DNA of 7,014 nt from Thermoleophilia bacterium. Lineage in GTDB: Bacteria; Actinomycetota; Thermoleophilia; Gaiellales; Gaiellaceae. The notes under the pieces are model-generated. The model saw nothing but the letters and a program-made list of their open reading frames with translations. It made no database searches and was not told the DNA's origin. Below, one piece after another: positions 1-5,971 of this stretch; positions within the stretch are counted from its first letter, which is position 1, and each line of letters starts with the position of its first letter. The stretch covers positions 1-7,014 of the forward strand of contig JAOUEK010000101.1 in the NCBI GenBank assembly GCA_029858755.1. Reading direction: 5' to 3'. A program made the translations under genes and the position numbers.

Positions 1-667
1 CTTCGCCGACTGTGAGCTGGAAGCGGCCGCGAGGACGGCCGCAGGCCAGTACGACGACGCCGGCCAGGTCTGCCTGGCGGGCACGCGGCTGCTGGTCGAG
101 AAGTCCGTCGCCGGGCCGTTCCTCGACCTCTTCCATGGCTTCACGGAGCAGCACGTGCTCGGCGATCCACGCGACGAGCGGACGACCGTGACCCCACTGA
201 TCCACCCGGATCACCTCGCGCGAGTGGAGGGCTTCGTCGAGCGGGCTCGCGCCGACGGCGACGAGGTCGTGCGCGGAGGGCGGCGCTCCGACAGAGGGCC
301 GCTGCTCTACGAGCCCACCCTCGTCGTTCCCCGGTCGAACGACTCGGAGATCGTGCAGCGCGAGGTCTTCGGCCCCGTGCTCACGTTCCAGACGTTCGCA
401 GACGAGGAGGAGGCGATCGCGCTCGCCAACTCCACGCCGTACGGGCTCTCGGGCATCGTCTACACGGGATCCCACGAGCGGGCAGAGCGCGTCGGCCGCG
501 CCGTGCGCGCCGGCACCGTCTGGGTCAACACGTTCCTGGTCCGCGACCTGACCGCGCCCTTCGGCGGCATCGGCATCTCCGGCATCGGCCGCGAGGGCGG
601 CGACTACGCGCTCGACTTCTACTCCGACCTGAAGACACTGCAGATCGCGGACGGCACGACGTCGTGA
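1..667 (+). CDS. Aldehyde dehydrogenase, C-terminal part (5' end outside window)
   Basis: This is the last 221 residues of an NAD(P)+-dependent aldehyde dehydrogenase, a soluble enzyme that oxidises an aldehyde to its acid. The frame is open from base 2, so the start lies upstream. The catalytic cysteine is in GQVCLAGTR (Cys codon at bases 71-73). The cofactor-binding glutamate is in EVFGPVL (codon 362-364), and the C-terminal motif PFGGIGISGIGREGG is intact. The general-base glutamate (usually ELGG) would lie before the window. The ending WVNTFLVRDL and FYSDLKTLQI recalls the semialdehyde dehydrogenases of aromatic meta-cleavage pathways (2-hydroxymuconic or 5-carboxymethyl-2-hydroxymuconic semialdehyde), but the superfamily is broad and betaine-aldehyde-type substrates are also possible. 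The decarboxylase gene follows after 55 nt on the same strand with no hairpin between, so co-transcription is likely. The family call is secure; the substrate is not. Confidence 0.95.
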   Translation, partial: FADCELEAAARTAAGQYDDAGQVCLAGTRLLVEKSVAGPFLDLFHGFTEQHVLGDPRDERTTVTPLIHPDHLARVEGFVERARADGDEVVRGGRRSDRGPLLYEPTLVVPRSNDSEIVQREVFGPVLTFQTFADEEEAIALANSTPYGLSGIVYTGSHERAERVGRAVRAGTVWVNTFLVRDLTAPFGGIGISGIGREGGDYALDFYSDLKTLQIADGTTS

Positions 668-722
668 GGTATTCGTCTCCCCTGGCACCTCGGGCCCGGC
701 GGCCGCGACCCTGGACCGAGCG

Positions 723-2144
723 GTGACCTCGGGGCCCAACGACGACGCGCTGCTTCGGCTGGAGGCGTCGCGCGAGGAGGCGCTCGCGTACGCCGCCGAG
801 ATCGTGTCCGGTGCCTGGCGGAGCTTCGACGCGTTCCGGCCCGACCAGCCGGAGATGGACGACGAGCTGCGGGCGATGCTGCAGGCTGCGCTGCCTGACG
901 GCCCAACGGGAGCGCTGTCGGTGCTTTCTGACGCGGCGCGCGTGCTCGACACGAGCCTCGCCCAGACCCGGCCTCGCTTCTTCGCGTTCGTCGGCTCCTC
1001 GGGCCTCGAGATCGGCGTGCTCGGAGACCTGCTCGCATCGTGCTTCGACATCAACCTGGCCACCTGGGCGGGGGCCGCCTCCGAGCTCGAGAGCCAGGCG
1101 GTTCGGTGGATCTCCGACTTCGTCGGCTTCCCCGCAGAGGAGGGAGCCTTCACGAGTGGCGGCACCGTGTCGAACATGACGGCGTTGGCGGCGGCCCGGG
1201 AGCACGCGCTCCCCGGGACGAGGAAACGTGGGCTGCACGGCGAGGCGCTGACGCTGTACTGCTCGGCAGAGTCCCACTACTCGATCCTCCGCGCCGCCGA
1301 GCTCCTCGGCATCGGGCAGGACGGGGTGCGCTCGGTGCGGCTCGACGGCGACCGTCGGATGGATCCGGAGGCGCTGGCGGCGATGATCGACGCCGACCTC
1401 ACGCTCGGCGCCGTGCCGGTCGCGGTGGTCGCGACCGCGGGAACGACGCTGACCGGCGCCGTCGACCCGATCGGCGCGATCGCGGACGTCTGCGACGAGC
1501 GGCGCGTGTGGCTGCACGTCGACGGCGCGTACGGCCTGCCTGCCGCGGCCACCGCGACCGCAGGGCGGCTGTTCGCGGGGCTCGACCGCGTCGACTCCGT
1601 CACCCTCGACGCGCACAAGTGGCTCTACCTGCCCAAGGCCTGCAGCGTGCTGCTCGTTCGTCGTCGCGTCGACCTCGAGACCGCGCTCGCGCACGAGGAG
1701 GACTACATCCCGCACGAGCGGCCGACGGCGCACATGGTCGACGTGACCCTCGAGTACTCGAGGCCCTTCCGCGCGCTGAAGCTCTGGCTCGCCTTCAGGG
1801 CGCACGGCGCCGACGCGTTCCGCGCCGCGATCGAGCGGAACCTCCGGCAGGCGACCCTGCTCTACGAGGAGGTGAGACGGCATGCCGACCTCGAGGCGCT
1901 GTGCGGGCCGCCGGAGCTGTCGATCGTCCCCTTCAGGCACGTTCCGCCCGGGGTGCACGACCTCGACGCGCACAATGCCCGTCTCGTCCGCCACCTCCAG
2001 GACGACGCTCGCGTGTGGATCGCGCCGGCCCGGATCGACGGGAAGATCGGCCTGCGCCCGTGCATCGTCAACTTCCGCACGACGGACGACGACGTGCGCG
2101 CGCTCGTCGAGCTCACCCGGGAGCTCGGAGCGCGCCTGCCGTGA
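723..2144 (+). CDS. PLP-dependent group II amino acid decarboxylase (aromatic-amino-acid decarboxylase-like)
   Basis: A complete 473-residue cytosolic enzyme of the fold-type I, group II decarboxylase family (DOPA, tryptophan, glutamate or diaminobutyrate decarboxylases), expected to release CO2 from an L-amino acid. Visible landmarks are the phosphate-binding TSGGT at 144-148, the PLP-stacking histidine in SAESHYS (His185), the aspartate pairing with the pyridine nitrogen in HVDGAYG (Asp267), and the Schiff-base lysine in DAHKWLY (Lys299). Length is normal for the family. The flexible loop after the lysine differs from animal DOPA decarboxylase: anchoring by eye on FRALKLW puts Met338 where that enzyme has its catalytic Tyr332. 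Substrate and exact chemistry are therefore open. The GTG start at 723 has only a weak upstream purine run, and the frame is open further upstream, so the start is uncertain. Pairing with the preceding aldehyde dehydrogenase suggests an amino acid to amine to acid route, with the deaminating enzyme encoded elsewhere. Confidence 0.93.
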   Translation: MTSGPNDDALLRLEASREEALAYAAEIVSGAWRSFDAFRPDQPEMDDELRAMLQAALPDGPTGALSVLSDAARVLDTSLAQTRPRFFAFVGSSGLEIGVLGDLLASCFDINLATWAGAASELESQAVRWISDFVGFPAEEGAFTSGGTVSNMTALAAAREHALPGTRKRGLHGEALTLYCSAESHYSILRAAELLGIGQDGVRSVRLDGDRRMDPEALAAMIDADLTLGAVPVAVVATAGTTLTGAVDPIGAIADVCDERRVWLHVDGAYGLPAAATATAGRLFAGLDRVDSVTLDAHKWLYLPKACSVLLVRRRVDLETALAHEEDYIPHERPTAHMVDVTLEYSRPFRALKLWLAFRAHGADAFRAAIERNLRQATLLYEEVRRHADLEALCGPPELSIVPFRHVPPGVHDLDAHNARLVRHLQDDARVWIAPARIDGKIGLRPCIVNFRTTDDDVRALVELTRELGARLP

Positions 2145-2222
2145 GCTGCCTCTACGACGGTGCTCGGGCGGACGCCGGGCTCGGAGGCGAGGAGCATCGC
2201 GAGCAAGGGGGGCGGCCTGGAC

Positions 2223-2244
2223 CCGGCACGAAGCCGGCACGAAG
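2223..2244. repeat. 11-nt tandem duplication
   Basis: CCGGCACGAAG occurs twice back to back (2223-2233 and 2234-2244). A shortened third copy, CCGGCACG, follows at 2256-2263. It is probably a local slippage duplication in non-coding DNA; nothing indicates a function. Confidence 0.6.
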
Positions 2245-2287
2245 CGGGCTCGGAGCCGGCACGGCTCGTCGGCTAGCGTGAGCTCAG

Positions 2288-2303
2288 GGGGGCGCAAGCC
2301 CCC
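2288..2303. terminator. 6-bp GC hairpin with a GCAA tetraloop
   Basis: GGGGGC (2288-2293), loop GCAA and GCCCCC (2298-2303) form a perfect stem closed by a GNRA-type loop on the plus strand. It lies 143 nt after the decarboxylase stop. No U-tract follows, so it is either a non-canonical terminator, an mRNA 3' stabiliser, or part of a small structured RNA. Confidence 0.4.
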
Positions 2304-2333
2304 AGACCGGGGCGTGGCCGCGCGCGTGGCGAG

Positions 2334-2383
2334 GCCGGCCGGAGGCGGCCGGCGTGGTGGCGGGCGGGTCATCCGCGCCCGCC
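2334..2383. terminator. Two adjacent GC hairpins downstream of the histidine kinase gene
   Basis: The first stem is GCCGGCC (2334-2340) with GGCCGGC (2347-2353) around a 6-nt loop. The second is GGCGGGCG (2359-2366) with CGCCCGCC (2376-2383) around a 9-nt loop. The second lies about 40 nt past the histidine kinase stop when read on the minus strand, a normal terminator distance. Neither has a T-run, so a bidirectional factor-independent terminator is plausible but not shown. Confidence 0.4.
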
Positions 2384-2422
2384 TGCGTCCGCATCCTGCT
2401 GCATCCGGTCGTGGGAACCGGG

Positions 2423-3487
2423 CTACGAGGCGGGCAGCGTGAAGGAGACGCGTGCGCCGCCGCCGGGACGGTTCTCGGCCCAGATGCGGCCGCCGTGCGC
2501 CTCCACGAGGCCGCGTGCGATCGCGAGCCCGAGCCCGGCCCCCCGGGCCGACCGAGCCCGGTCGCCGCGCCAGAAGCGGTCGAACATCCGCTGCTCGGCC
2601 TCCGCGCCGATGCCCTCGCCGGTGTCCTCGACCGTCACCTGCACCTCGCCCGCGAGCGGCGCCACGACGACCGCCACCGTCCCGTCCGACGGCGTGTGGC
2701 GGAGCGCGTTCGTGAGCAGGTTGAGCAGGACGCGCTCGACCTTGTCGGGCGCACAGCGCGCCCGCACGTCGCCGGCCGCGTCGGCGGAGAGCGCGATCCC
2801 GCGTCGCCGCGCGTCCGCCTCGACACCGCGCAGGCACGTCTCCACCAGGCCCGTGAGCGAGGCGTCGTGCAGCTCCAGCGTGAGCGCGCCGGCGTCGATG
2901 CGGGCGAGCTCGAAGAGGTCGTCGACGAGGACCGAGAGCACCTGCACCTGCTCCCGCAGAACCGGCAACGTCGCCTCGGGCTCGACGAGGCCGTCCTCGA
3001 GCGCCTCCAGCATCGCCTGCATGTTCGCGAGCGGCGTCCGCAGGTCGTGGCTCGCCCACGCGACGAGCTCGCGGCGGGCGTCGAACAGCCGCTCCAGGCT
3101 GCCTGCCATCTCGTTGAACGAGTGCGCGAGCTCCGACACCTCGGCGGGGCCCGACTCTGGCGCGCGTGCGGAGAGGTCGCCGCCCGCGAGTGCCGTCGAG
3201 GCGTCCCGCACGCGGTCGATCCGCCCTGCGATCGAGCCGGCCACGACCAGGCCCGCCACCACCGCGACGGCCGCCGAGGCGGCCGAGACGGCGAGGATCT
3301 TGACGTCGTCGCCCATGTGGAACATCACCCAGCCGGAGAGCAGCACGGCGGAGAGCGGGAGGCATACGGCCAGCACGGCGAGCCCCACGAGCTGCAGGCG
3401 CACCGTCGGCAGGGAGCGCAGCGCGACGGCCGCCGCCAGGCCCACGAGGAGCGTCGCAGCACCGACGACGACGGCGTGGCCGATCAC
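2423..3487 (-). CDS. Membrane sensor histidine kinase (HAMP, HisKA, HATPase_c)
   Basis: A 354-residue histidine kinase that should autophosphorylate and pass phosphate to the adjacent regulator. Hydrophobic segments lie at about 5-23, 31-56 and 63-87, then a HAMP linker (about 80-133), the H-box WASHDLRTPL with phospho-acceptor His147, the N-box LLNLLTNALRHTP (Asn256, Asn260), G1 DTGEGIG (288-294), the F-box FDRFWRGD and G2 GAGLGLAIARGL (316-327). All catalytic boxes are intact. The frame stays open upstream inside the regulator gene, but the GTG at 3487-3485 overlaps the regulator's TGA as GTGA, the classic coupled start, so I chose it. Unusually, only about six residues separate the last two hydrophobic segments, so there is no extracytoplasmic sensor domain. 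The signal may be sensed in the membrane or through a partner. The odd number of segments leaves topology uncertain. Confidence 0.93.
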   Translation of the reverse strand: MIGHAVVVGAATLLVGLAAAVALRSLPTVRLQLVGLAVLAVCLPLSAVLLSGWVMFHMGDDVKILAVSAASAAVAVVAGLVVAGSIAGRIDRVRDASTALAGGDLSARAPESGPAEVSELAHSFNEMAGSLERLFDARRELVAWASHDLRTPLANMQAMLEALEDGLVEPEATLPVLREQVQVLSVLVDDLFELARIDAGALTLELHDASLTGLVETCLRGVEADARRRGIALSADAAGDVRARCAPDKVERVLLNLLTNALRHTPSDGTVAVVVAPLAGEVQVTVEDTGEGIGAEAEQRMFDRFWRGDRARSARGAGLGLAIARGLVEAHGGRIWAENRPGGGARVSFTLPAS

Positions 3488-4161
3488 GGCACCAACCGGT
3501 AGCCGACACCCCACACGGTCTGCAGGTGTACCGGCTGCGACGGGTCGTCCTCGATCTTCTCCCGCAGCCGACGGACGTGGACGGTGACCGTCCCGGTGTC
3601 GAGCGCCGCCTCGTACCCCCAGACACGGCTCATCAGCTGGTCGCGCCCGAACACGCGCCGCGGGTGCCCGGCGAGGAACCACAGCAGGTCGAACTCCTTG
3701 GCGGTCAGGCGGAGCTCGACGCCGCCCTTGCGCACCTCGCGCGTCGCCGAGTCCAGCTCGATGTCGCCGAAGGCGATCCGCGCGTGCTCCTCGTCCCGCG
3801 GCACGGCACGGCGCAGGACGGTGCGCACCCGCGCCGCGAGCTCGCGGGGCGAGAACGGCTTGGTCACGTAGTCGTCCGCTCCGAGCTCGAGCCCGACGAT
3901 GCGGTCCGCCTCCTCGCCCCTCGCCGTGAGCATGATCACGGGGAGCTCGGAGCGCGAGCGGATCCACCGGCACAGCTCCAGCCCGTCCGTGCCGGGCAGC
4001 ATCACGTCGAGCACGACGAGGTCGGGCGCCTCGTGCTCGACCAGGTGACGCGCGCGGTCGCCGTCGTCCGCCTCCAGCGTCGCGTAGCCCTCGCGCTCGA
4101 GGTACCGCACGACGACCTCGCGCACGATCGGCTCGTCGTCGACGACGAGAACGGTGGCCAT
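3484..4161 (-). CDS. OmpR/PhoB-family response regulator
   Basis: A 225-residue DNA-binding response regulator, the cytosolic partner of the kinase that follows. The receiver domain spans about 1-118: acidic pair Asp8/Asp9 in VVDDEP, phospho-acceptor Asp52 in VLDVMLPG, Thr79 in MLTAR and Lys101 in VTKPFSP. The winged-helix domain spans about 125-225, with the recognition helix in TVTVHVRRLREKIED and the C-terminal hairpin VWGVGYRLVP. Length and domain order are exactly those of the family. I start at ATG 4161 (MATVLVVDDEP); an in-frame ATG at 4209 would add 16 residues with no family counterpart. No Shine-Dalgarno site lies close to the ATG at 4161. CACGAT sits 7 nt before it, which would fit a leaderless transcript. 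The stop overlaps the kinase start by 4 nt, so the pair is one translationally coupled operon. Confidence 0.95.
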   Translation of the reverse strand: MATVLVVDDEPIVREVVVRYLEREGYATLEADDGDRARHLVEHEAPDLVVLDVMLPGTDGLELCRWIRSRSELPVIMLTARGEEADRIVGLELGADDYVTKPFSPRELAARVRTVLRRAVPRDEEHARIAFGDIELDSATREVRKGGVELRLTAKEFDLLWFLAGHPRRVFGRDQLMSRVWGYEAALDTGTVTVHVRRLREKIEDDPSQPVHLQTVWGVGYRLVP

Positions 4162-4168
4162 CGGCCGG

Positions 4169-4174
4169 ATCGTG
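4169..4174 (-). promoter_or_regulatory. Possible -10 element for a leaderless regulator transcript
   Basis: On the minus strand CACGAT ends 7 nt before the regulator ATG, the geometry of a -10 element whose transcript starts at the start codon. It departs from the TANNNT consensus at the first base, and no -35 is evident. The same hexamer occurs at 4276-4281 on the plus strand in a position that does not fit, so chance is quite possible. Confidence 0.25.
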
Positions 4175-4283
4175 CCAGCGGCTTCCTTACGCGCGGGTGA
4201 ATTCGCCATCCGTCACACAGCATTCACGAGCGCGTGAGGAACCGGCAAGAAGTGCGCCGTACCGTCGGGCCGTCCCACGATCG

Positions 4284-4289
4284 AGGAGG
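4284..4289 (+). promoter_or_regulatory. Shine-Dalgarno site fixing the exported-protein start
   Basis: AGGAGG ends 4 nt before ATG 4294. It favours this start over the in-frame upstream start codon at 4234, and only this start puts a clean signal peptide at the N terminus. Confidence 0.8.
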
Positions 4290-4293
4290 AACG

Positions 4294-4707
4294 ATGAGAC
4301 GGATCGCACTGCTGCTCGCGCTCGCGGCGGCCTTCGGCGCCGCGGCGGCCCTGCCCGCCCTCGCCGCCGACGGCCCGGTGCAGACCTACGGCCAGAAGGT
4401 GACGCTCGGCTTCTACCGCGGCCAGGTGGTCTCCTACTTCGACCTCGGGCCGGTGAAGCTCGCCCAGGGAAACAAGGTCGCGCCGATCTGGGCGTTCACC
4501 AACGGCGCAGACGGGCAGCGGAACGTGATCGACACCGTGCCCGGTCGGAAGGGCTACACGCCGCTCTGGGCCGTTCGCCTGGTCACCTGGAAGGACGGCG
4601 TGACGCCGCGCGTCCTGCGCTCCGCCGCCGCCGTGAAGAAGGCGATGAGCGCGGGTCAGGTGACGACGGCCTCGCCCGGGATCGTCGTCAACTGTCCGGT
4701 TCTGTAG
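4294..4707 (+). CDS. Small predicted exported protein of unknown function (possibly DUF7482-like)
   Basis: A 137-residue protein with a clear Sec signal peptide: MRR, a hydrophobic core rich in Leu and Ala (4-20), and a probable cut after ALA at residue 24. The mature part of about 113 residues has no further membrane segment and looks like a compact beta-rich domain, with stretches such as [27 protein letters not shown] and [10 protein letters not shown]. It has no histidine and a single cysteine, Cys134, in the terminal NCPVL. No lipobox is present, so it should be secreted or periplasmic/wall-associated rather than a lipoprotein. From memory it resembles uncharacterised actinobacterial proteins annotated DUF7482, which I cannot verify here. 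It is divergent from the two-component operon and shares its control region, so it could be a regulated target or an accessory sensor; this is inference. A strong inverted repeat follows its stop after 1 nt. Confidence 0.85.
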   Translation: MRRIALLLALAAAFGAAAALPALAADGPVQTYGQKVTLGFYRGQVVSYFDLGPVKLAQGNKVAPIWAFTNGADGQRNVIDTVPGRKGYTPLWAVRLVTWKDGVTPRVLRSAAAVKKAMSAGQVTTASPGIVVNCPVL

Positions 4708-4708
4708 G

Positions 4709-4750
4709 CGCTCGGTGGGGGTCCGCCAGCTGGCGGACCCCCACCCAGCG
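4709..4750. terminator. Long perfect inverted repeat, probable bidirectional terminator
   Basis: Bases 4714-4745 are a perfect 32-nt palindrome (left arm GGTGGGGGTCCGCCAG). After one C/C mismatch the stem continues for four more pairs (CGCT 4709-4712 with AGCG 4747-4750). In RNA this gives a stem of about 14-19 pairs with a small loop around AGCT. It lies just after the exported-protein stop and 72 nt past the mutY stop, i.e. between convergent genes. There is no T-run on either strand, which is common for GC-rich actinobacterial terminators. Confidence 0.8.
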
Positions 4751-4821
4751 GAGGTCCCCGCAGGCGCCGGCCTCGCCCGACGCCGTTCGTGGCGCTGCTC
4801 CTGCTCGCCGGGCCGTCGTCG

Positions 4822-5538
4822 CTAGGCGGGGAGCCGGACCAGCCCGCCGTCGACCACCACGAGGCCGTCGCGCTCGAGCGAGTGCACGGCGTCCTCGTCG
4901 CACTCGTCGACGTGCTTGGCCTGCGTCGTGACGGCCCGGAGCAGCGCCGCCCGGCGCTGGCGGAACGAGCCCTCGAACGGTGACTGCCTCCGCGTCGGCT
5001 CGTCCCGGGTGCCGCGGGAAGGGCAGCGCGCTGCCAGCGGGCAGGCGTCGCACCGCGGGATACGGGCGAGGCAGACGGTCGCCCCGAGGTCCATCAATGC
5101 CTGTGCGGCCGCTCCCGTGAACGCGTCCTGCGTGCGCCGGAGCACGCGCTCGACGTTGACGTCGACGGGAAGCACGTCGTCGCCGAAGGCGAAGTTGCGC
5201 ACCGCGGCCGCCGTGTAGGGCCCGACGCCGGGCAGCTCGGTGAGGTCGCCTGGCCACCCGTGCGCCGCGACGTGGCGGGCGGCCCGGTGGAGGGCGAGCG
5301 CACGCCGGTTGTAGCCGAGCCCCTGCCACGCACGGATCACGTCGGCCGTCGGGGCCGCCGCGAGCGCGTCCGCCGTCGGCCAGCGCTCGAGCCAGTCCAG
5401 GTAGCGCGTCACGACCCGCTCCACCTGCGTCTGCTGCAGCATCACCTCGCTGACGAGGATCGCGTATGGGTCTGTCGTCCTTCGCCAGGGCAGGTCCCGC
5501 TCGTTCGCCCGGTACCAGGCCTGCAGCAGCTCCTCCAT
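4822..5538 (-). CDS. mutY: A/G-specific adenine glycosylase MutY, compact form
   Basis: A 238-residue DNA repair enzyme that removes adenine mispaired with 8-oxoguanine. It shows the catalytic glutamate in VSEVMLQQTQVERV (Glu31), a helix-hairpin-helix LPGVGPYTAAAV (102-113), the catalytic aspartate in PVDVNVERV (Asp126) and a perfect 4Fe-4S cluster signature C-x6-C-x2-C-x5-C (Cys156, 163, 166, 172). After the cluster only about 65 residues remain, including FEGSFRQRRAALLRAV and a short winged-helix-like end. The NUDIX-like 8-oxoG recognition domain of the roughly 350-residue E. coli MutY is therefore absent, as in some actinobacterial homologues. I start at ATG 5538 (MEELLQAWYR), where family similarity begins. 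The frame stays open for a further 147 codons upstream, but that part resembles no glycosylase. There is no adjacent Shine-Dalgarno site; TACGAT 7 nt before the ATG suggests a leaderless transcript. Confidence 0.95.
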   Translation of the reverse strand: MEELLQAWYRANERDLPWRRTTDPYAILVSEVMLQQTQVERVVTRYLDWLERWPTADALAAAPTADVIRAWQGLGYNRRALALHRAARHVAAHGWPGDLTELPGVGPYTAAAVRNFAFGDDVLPVDVNVERVLRRTQDAFTGAAAQALMDLGATVCLARIPRCDACPLAARCPSRGTRDEPTRRQSPFEGSFRQRRAALLRAVTTQAKHVDECDEDAVHSLERDGLVVVDGGLVRLPA

Positions 5539-5971
5539 GGAGCCGATCGTACGCCCGGCTCCTGCCCTCCCGTTGGGCAGGGGCTCGTGCGCGCGGGTCG
5601 TCGTCCTCGACCGAGAGCGGCTGCTCGACGGCCGGGGCCGGGGTGCCCGCGCCACGCACACTGCGCCGACGATCTCGTTCAACAGCCGCAACGGGATGCG
5701 GTCGGGCTCGGAGAAGCCCACCGTCAGAGACGCTCCCGCCAGCGGGGCGTTCGCCGCCTTCTTCGCCCACGGCGAGCTCCTCGTGGTCAGCGCGTCGCAG
5801 GCGGCGTACACGGGGTCGTCGGTGCTGAACGCAGCAGTCAGGGGCGTCGCGGCCGCGTCGGACTGGCTCGACGGCGGCGCCCCGAAGACGAGCTCGATCG
5901 TCCGCGCGGCGGAGGCCGACGAGTCCTCGCGGGCTCCTTCGAGGCGCGCCTCCGTGTGCGAGAGTGGCGGC
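5539..5971. other. Unassigned stretch between divergent mutY and GST genes, open on both strands
   Basis: No recognisable domain is found in these 433 nt, although a divergent promoter region of this length is unusual in such a compact window. On the minus strand the mutY frame is uninterrupted from 5979, with one GTG at 5811 that would give a 91-residue extension containing FSEPDRIPLRLLNEIV. On the plus strand the GST frame is also open from at least 5537. The two frames are codon-aligned antisense and share third positions, so GC at position 3 cannot tell which is coding. Options are a decayed gene, a small unknown gene, or non-coding DNA kept open by high GC. The segment 5640-5811 read on the minus strand looks the most protein-like. 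I cannot name it. Confidence 0.35.
5546..5551 (-). promoter_or_regulatory. Possible -10 element for leaderless mutY transcript
   Basis: TACGAT on the minus strand fits the TANNNT consensus and ends 7 nt before the mutY ATG, so transcription could begin at the A of the start codon. The nearest purine-rich Shine-Dalgarno-like run (AGGAG) is about 20 nt away, too far to serve. No good -35 is seen. Confidence 0.35.

Larger units (their letters stand above)
2145..2422. other. Hairpin-rich non-coding gap between convergent genes
   Basis: This 278-nt stretch separates the decarboxylase stop from the histidine kinase stop, which faces it. I find no convincing gene in it; the frames crossing it are overhangs of the flanking genes. 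It holds an 11-nt tandem repeat and three consecutive hairpins between 2288 and 2383. The likely role is termination of both converging transcripts, although none of the hairpins is followed by a run of T on either strand. Confidence 0.6.
4162..4293. promoter_or_regulatory. Divergent intergenic control region with TCAC/GTGA repeats
   Basis: These 132 nt separate the divergent response regulator and exported-protein genes, so both promoters should lie here. TCAC at 4213-4216 and 4224-4227 are directly repeated with an 11-bp period, the spacing OmpR/PhoB-type regulators use for tandem half-sites. TCACG (4224-4228) also forms an inverted repeat with CGTGA (4233-4237) across 4 nt. A near-palindrome GGTGAATTCGCC lies at 4196-4207. 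This is the best place for autoregulation by the neighbouring regulator. No strong -35/-10 pair is visible. Confidence 0.45.

Noticed and set aside
2145..2422. CRISPR array, IS end or attachment site in the repeat-containing gap
   Set aside because: The repeats are two adjacent 11-mers with no spacers, no terminal inverted repeats flank a transposase, and there is no tRNA or integrase in the window.
2354..3587. Two plus-strand frames of 382 codons each opposite the histidine kinase
   Set aside because: The kinase on the other strand has all H, N, G1, F and G2 boxes; the plus-strand translations have no domain.
525..3626. A 1033-codon open frame on the minus strand
   Set aside because: It runs antisense to the decarboxylase and out of frame across the kinase, both of which have complete catalytic motifs. 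Its translation is Arg/Gly/Pro-rich low-complexity text, a typical shadow in GC-rich DNA.
4196..4207. GGTGAATTCGCC as a specific operator palindrome
   Set aside because: It is only a 6-bp palindrome with imperfect flanks and could easily arise by chance; mentioned only as part of the control region.
4159..4209. Upstream ATG at 4209 for the response regulator
   Set aside because: It would add 16 residues before the conserved MATVLVVDDEP start, with no family counterpart, and would consume the candidate operator region.
4234..4293. Upstream start at 4234 for the exported protein
   Set aside because: It would bury the signal peptide behind 20 charged residues, and AGGAGG is placed for ATG 4294.
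5539..5811. MutY starting at GTG 5811 (329 residues)
   Set aside because: The extra 91 residues match no part of the glycosylase family and include a Ser/Arg/Pro-rich low-complexity stretch just before the normal MEELLQAWYR start. Kept only as an open question.
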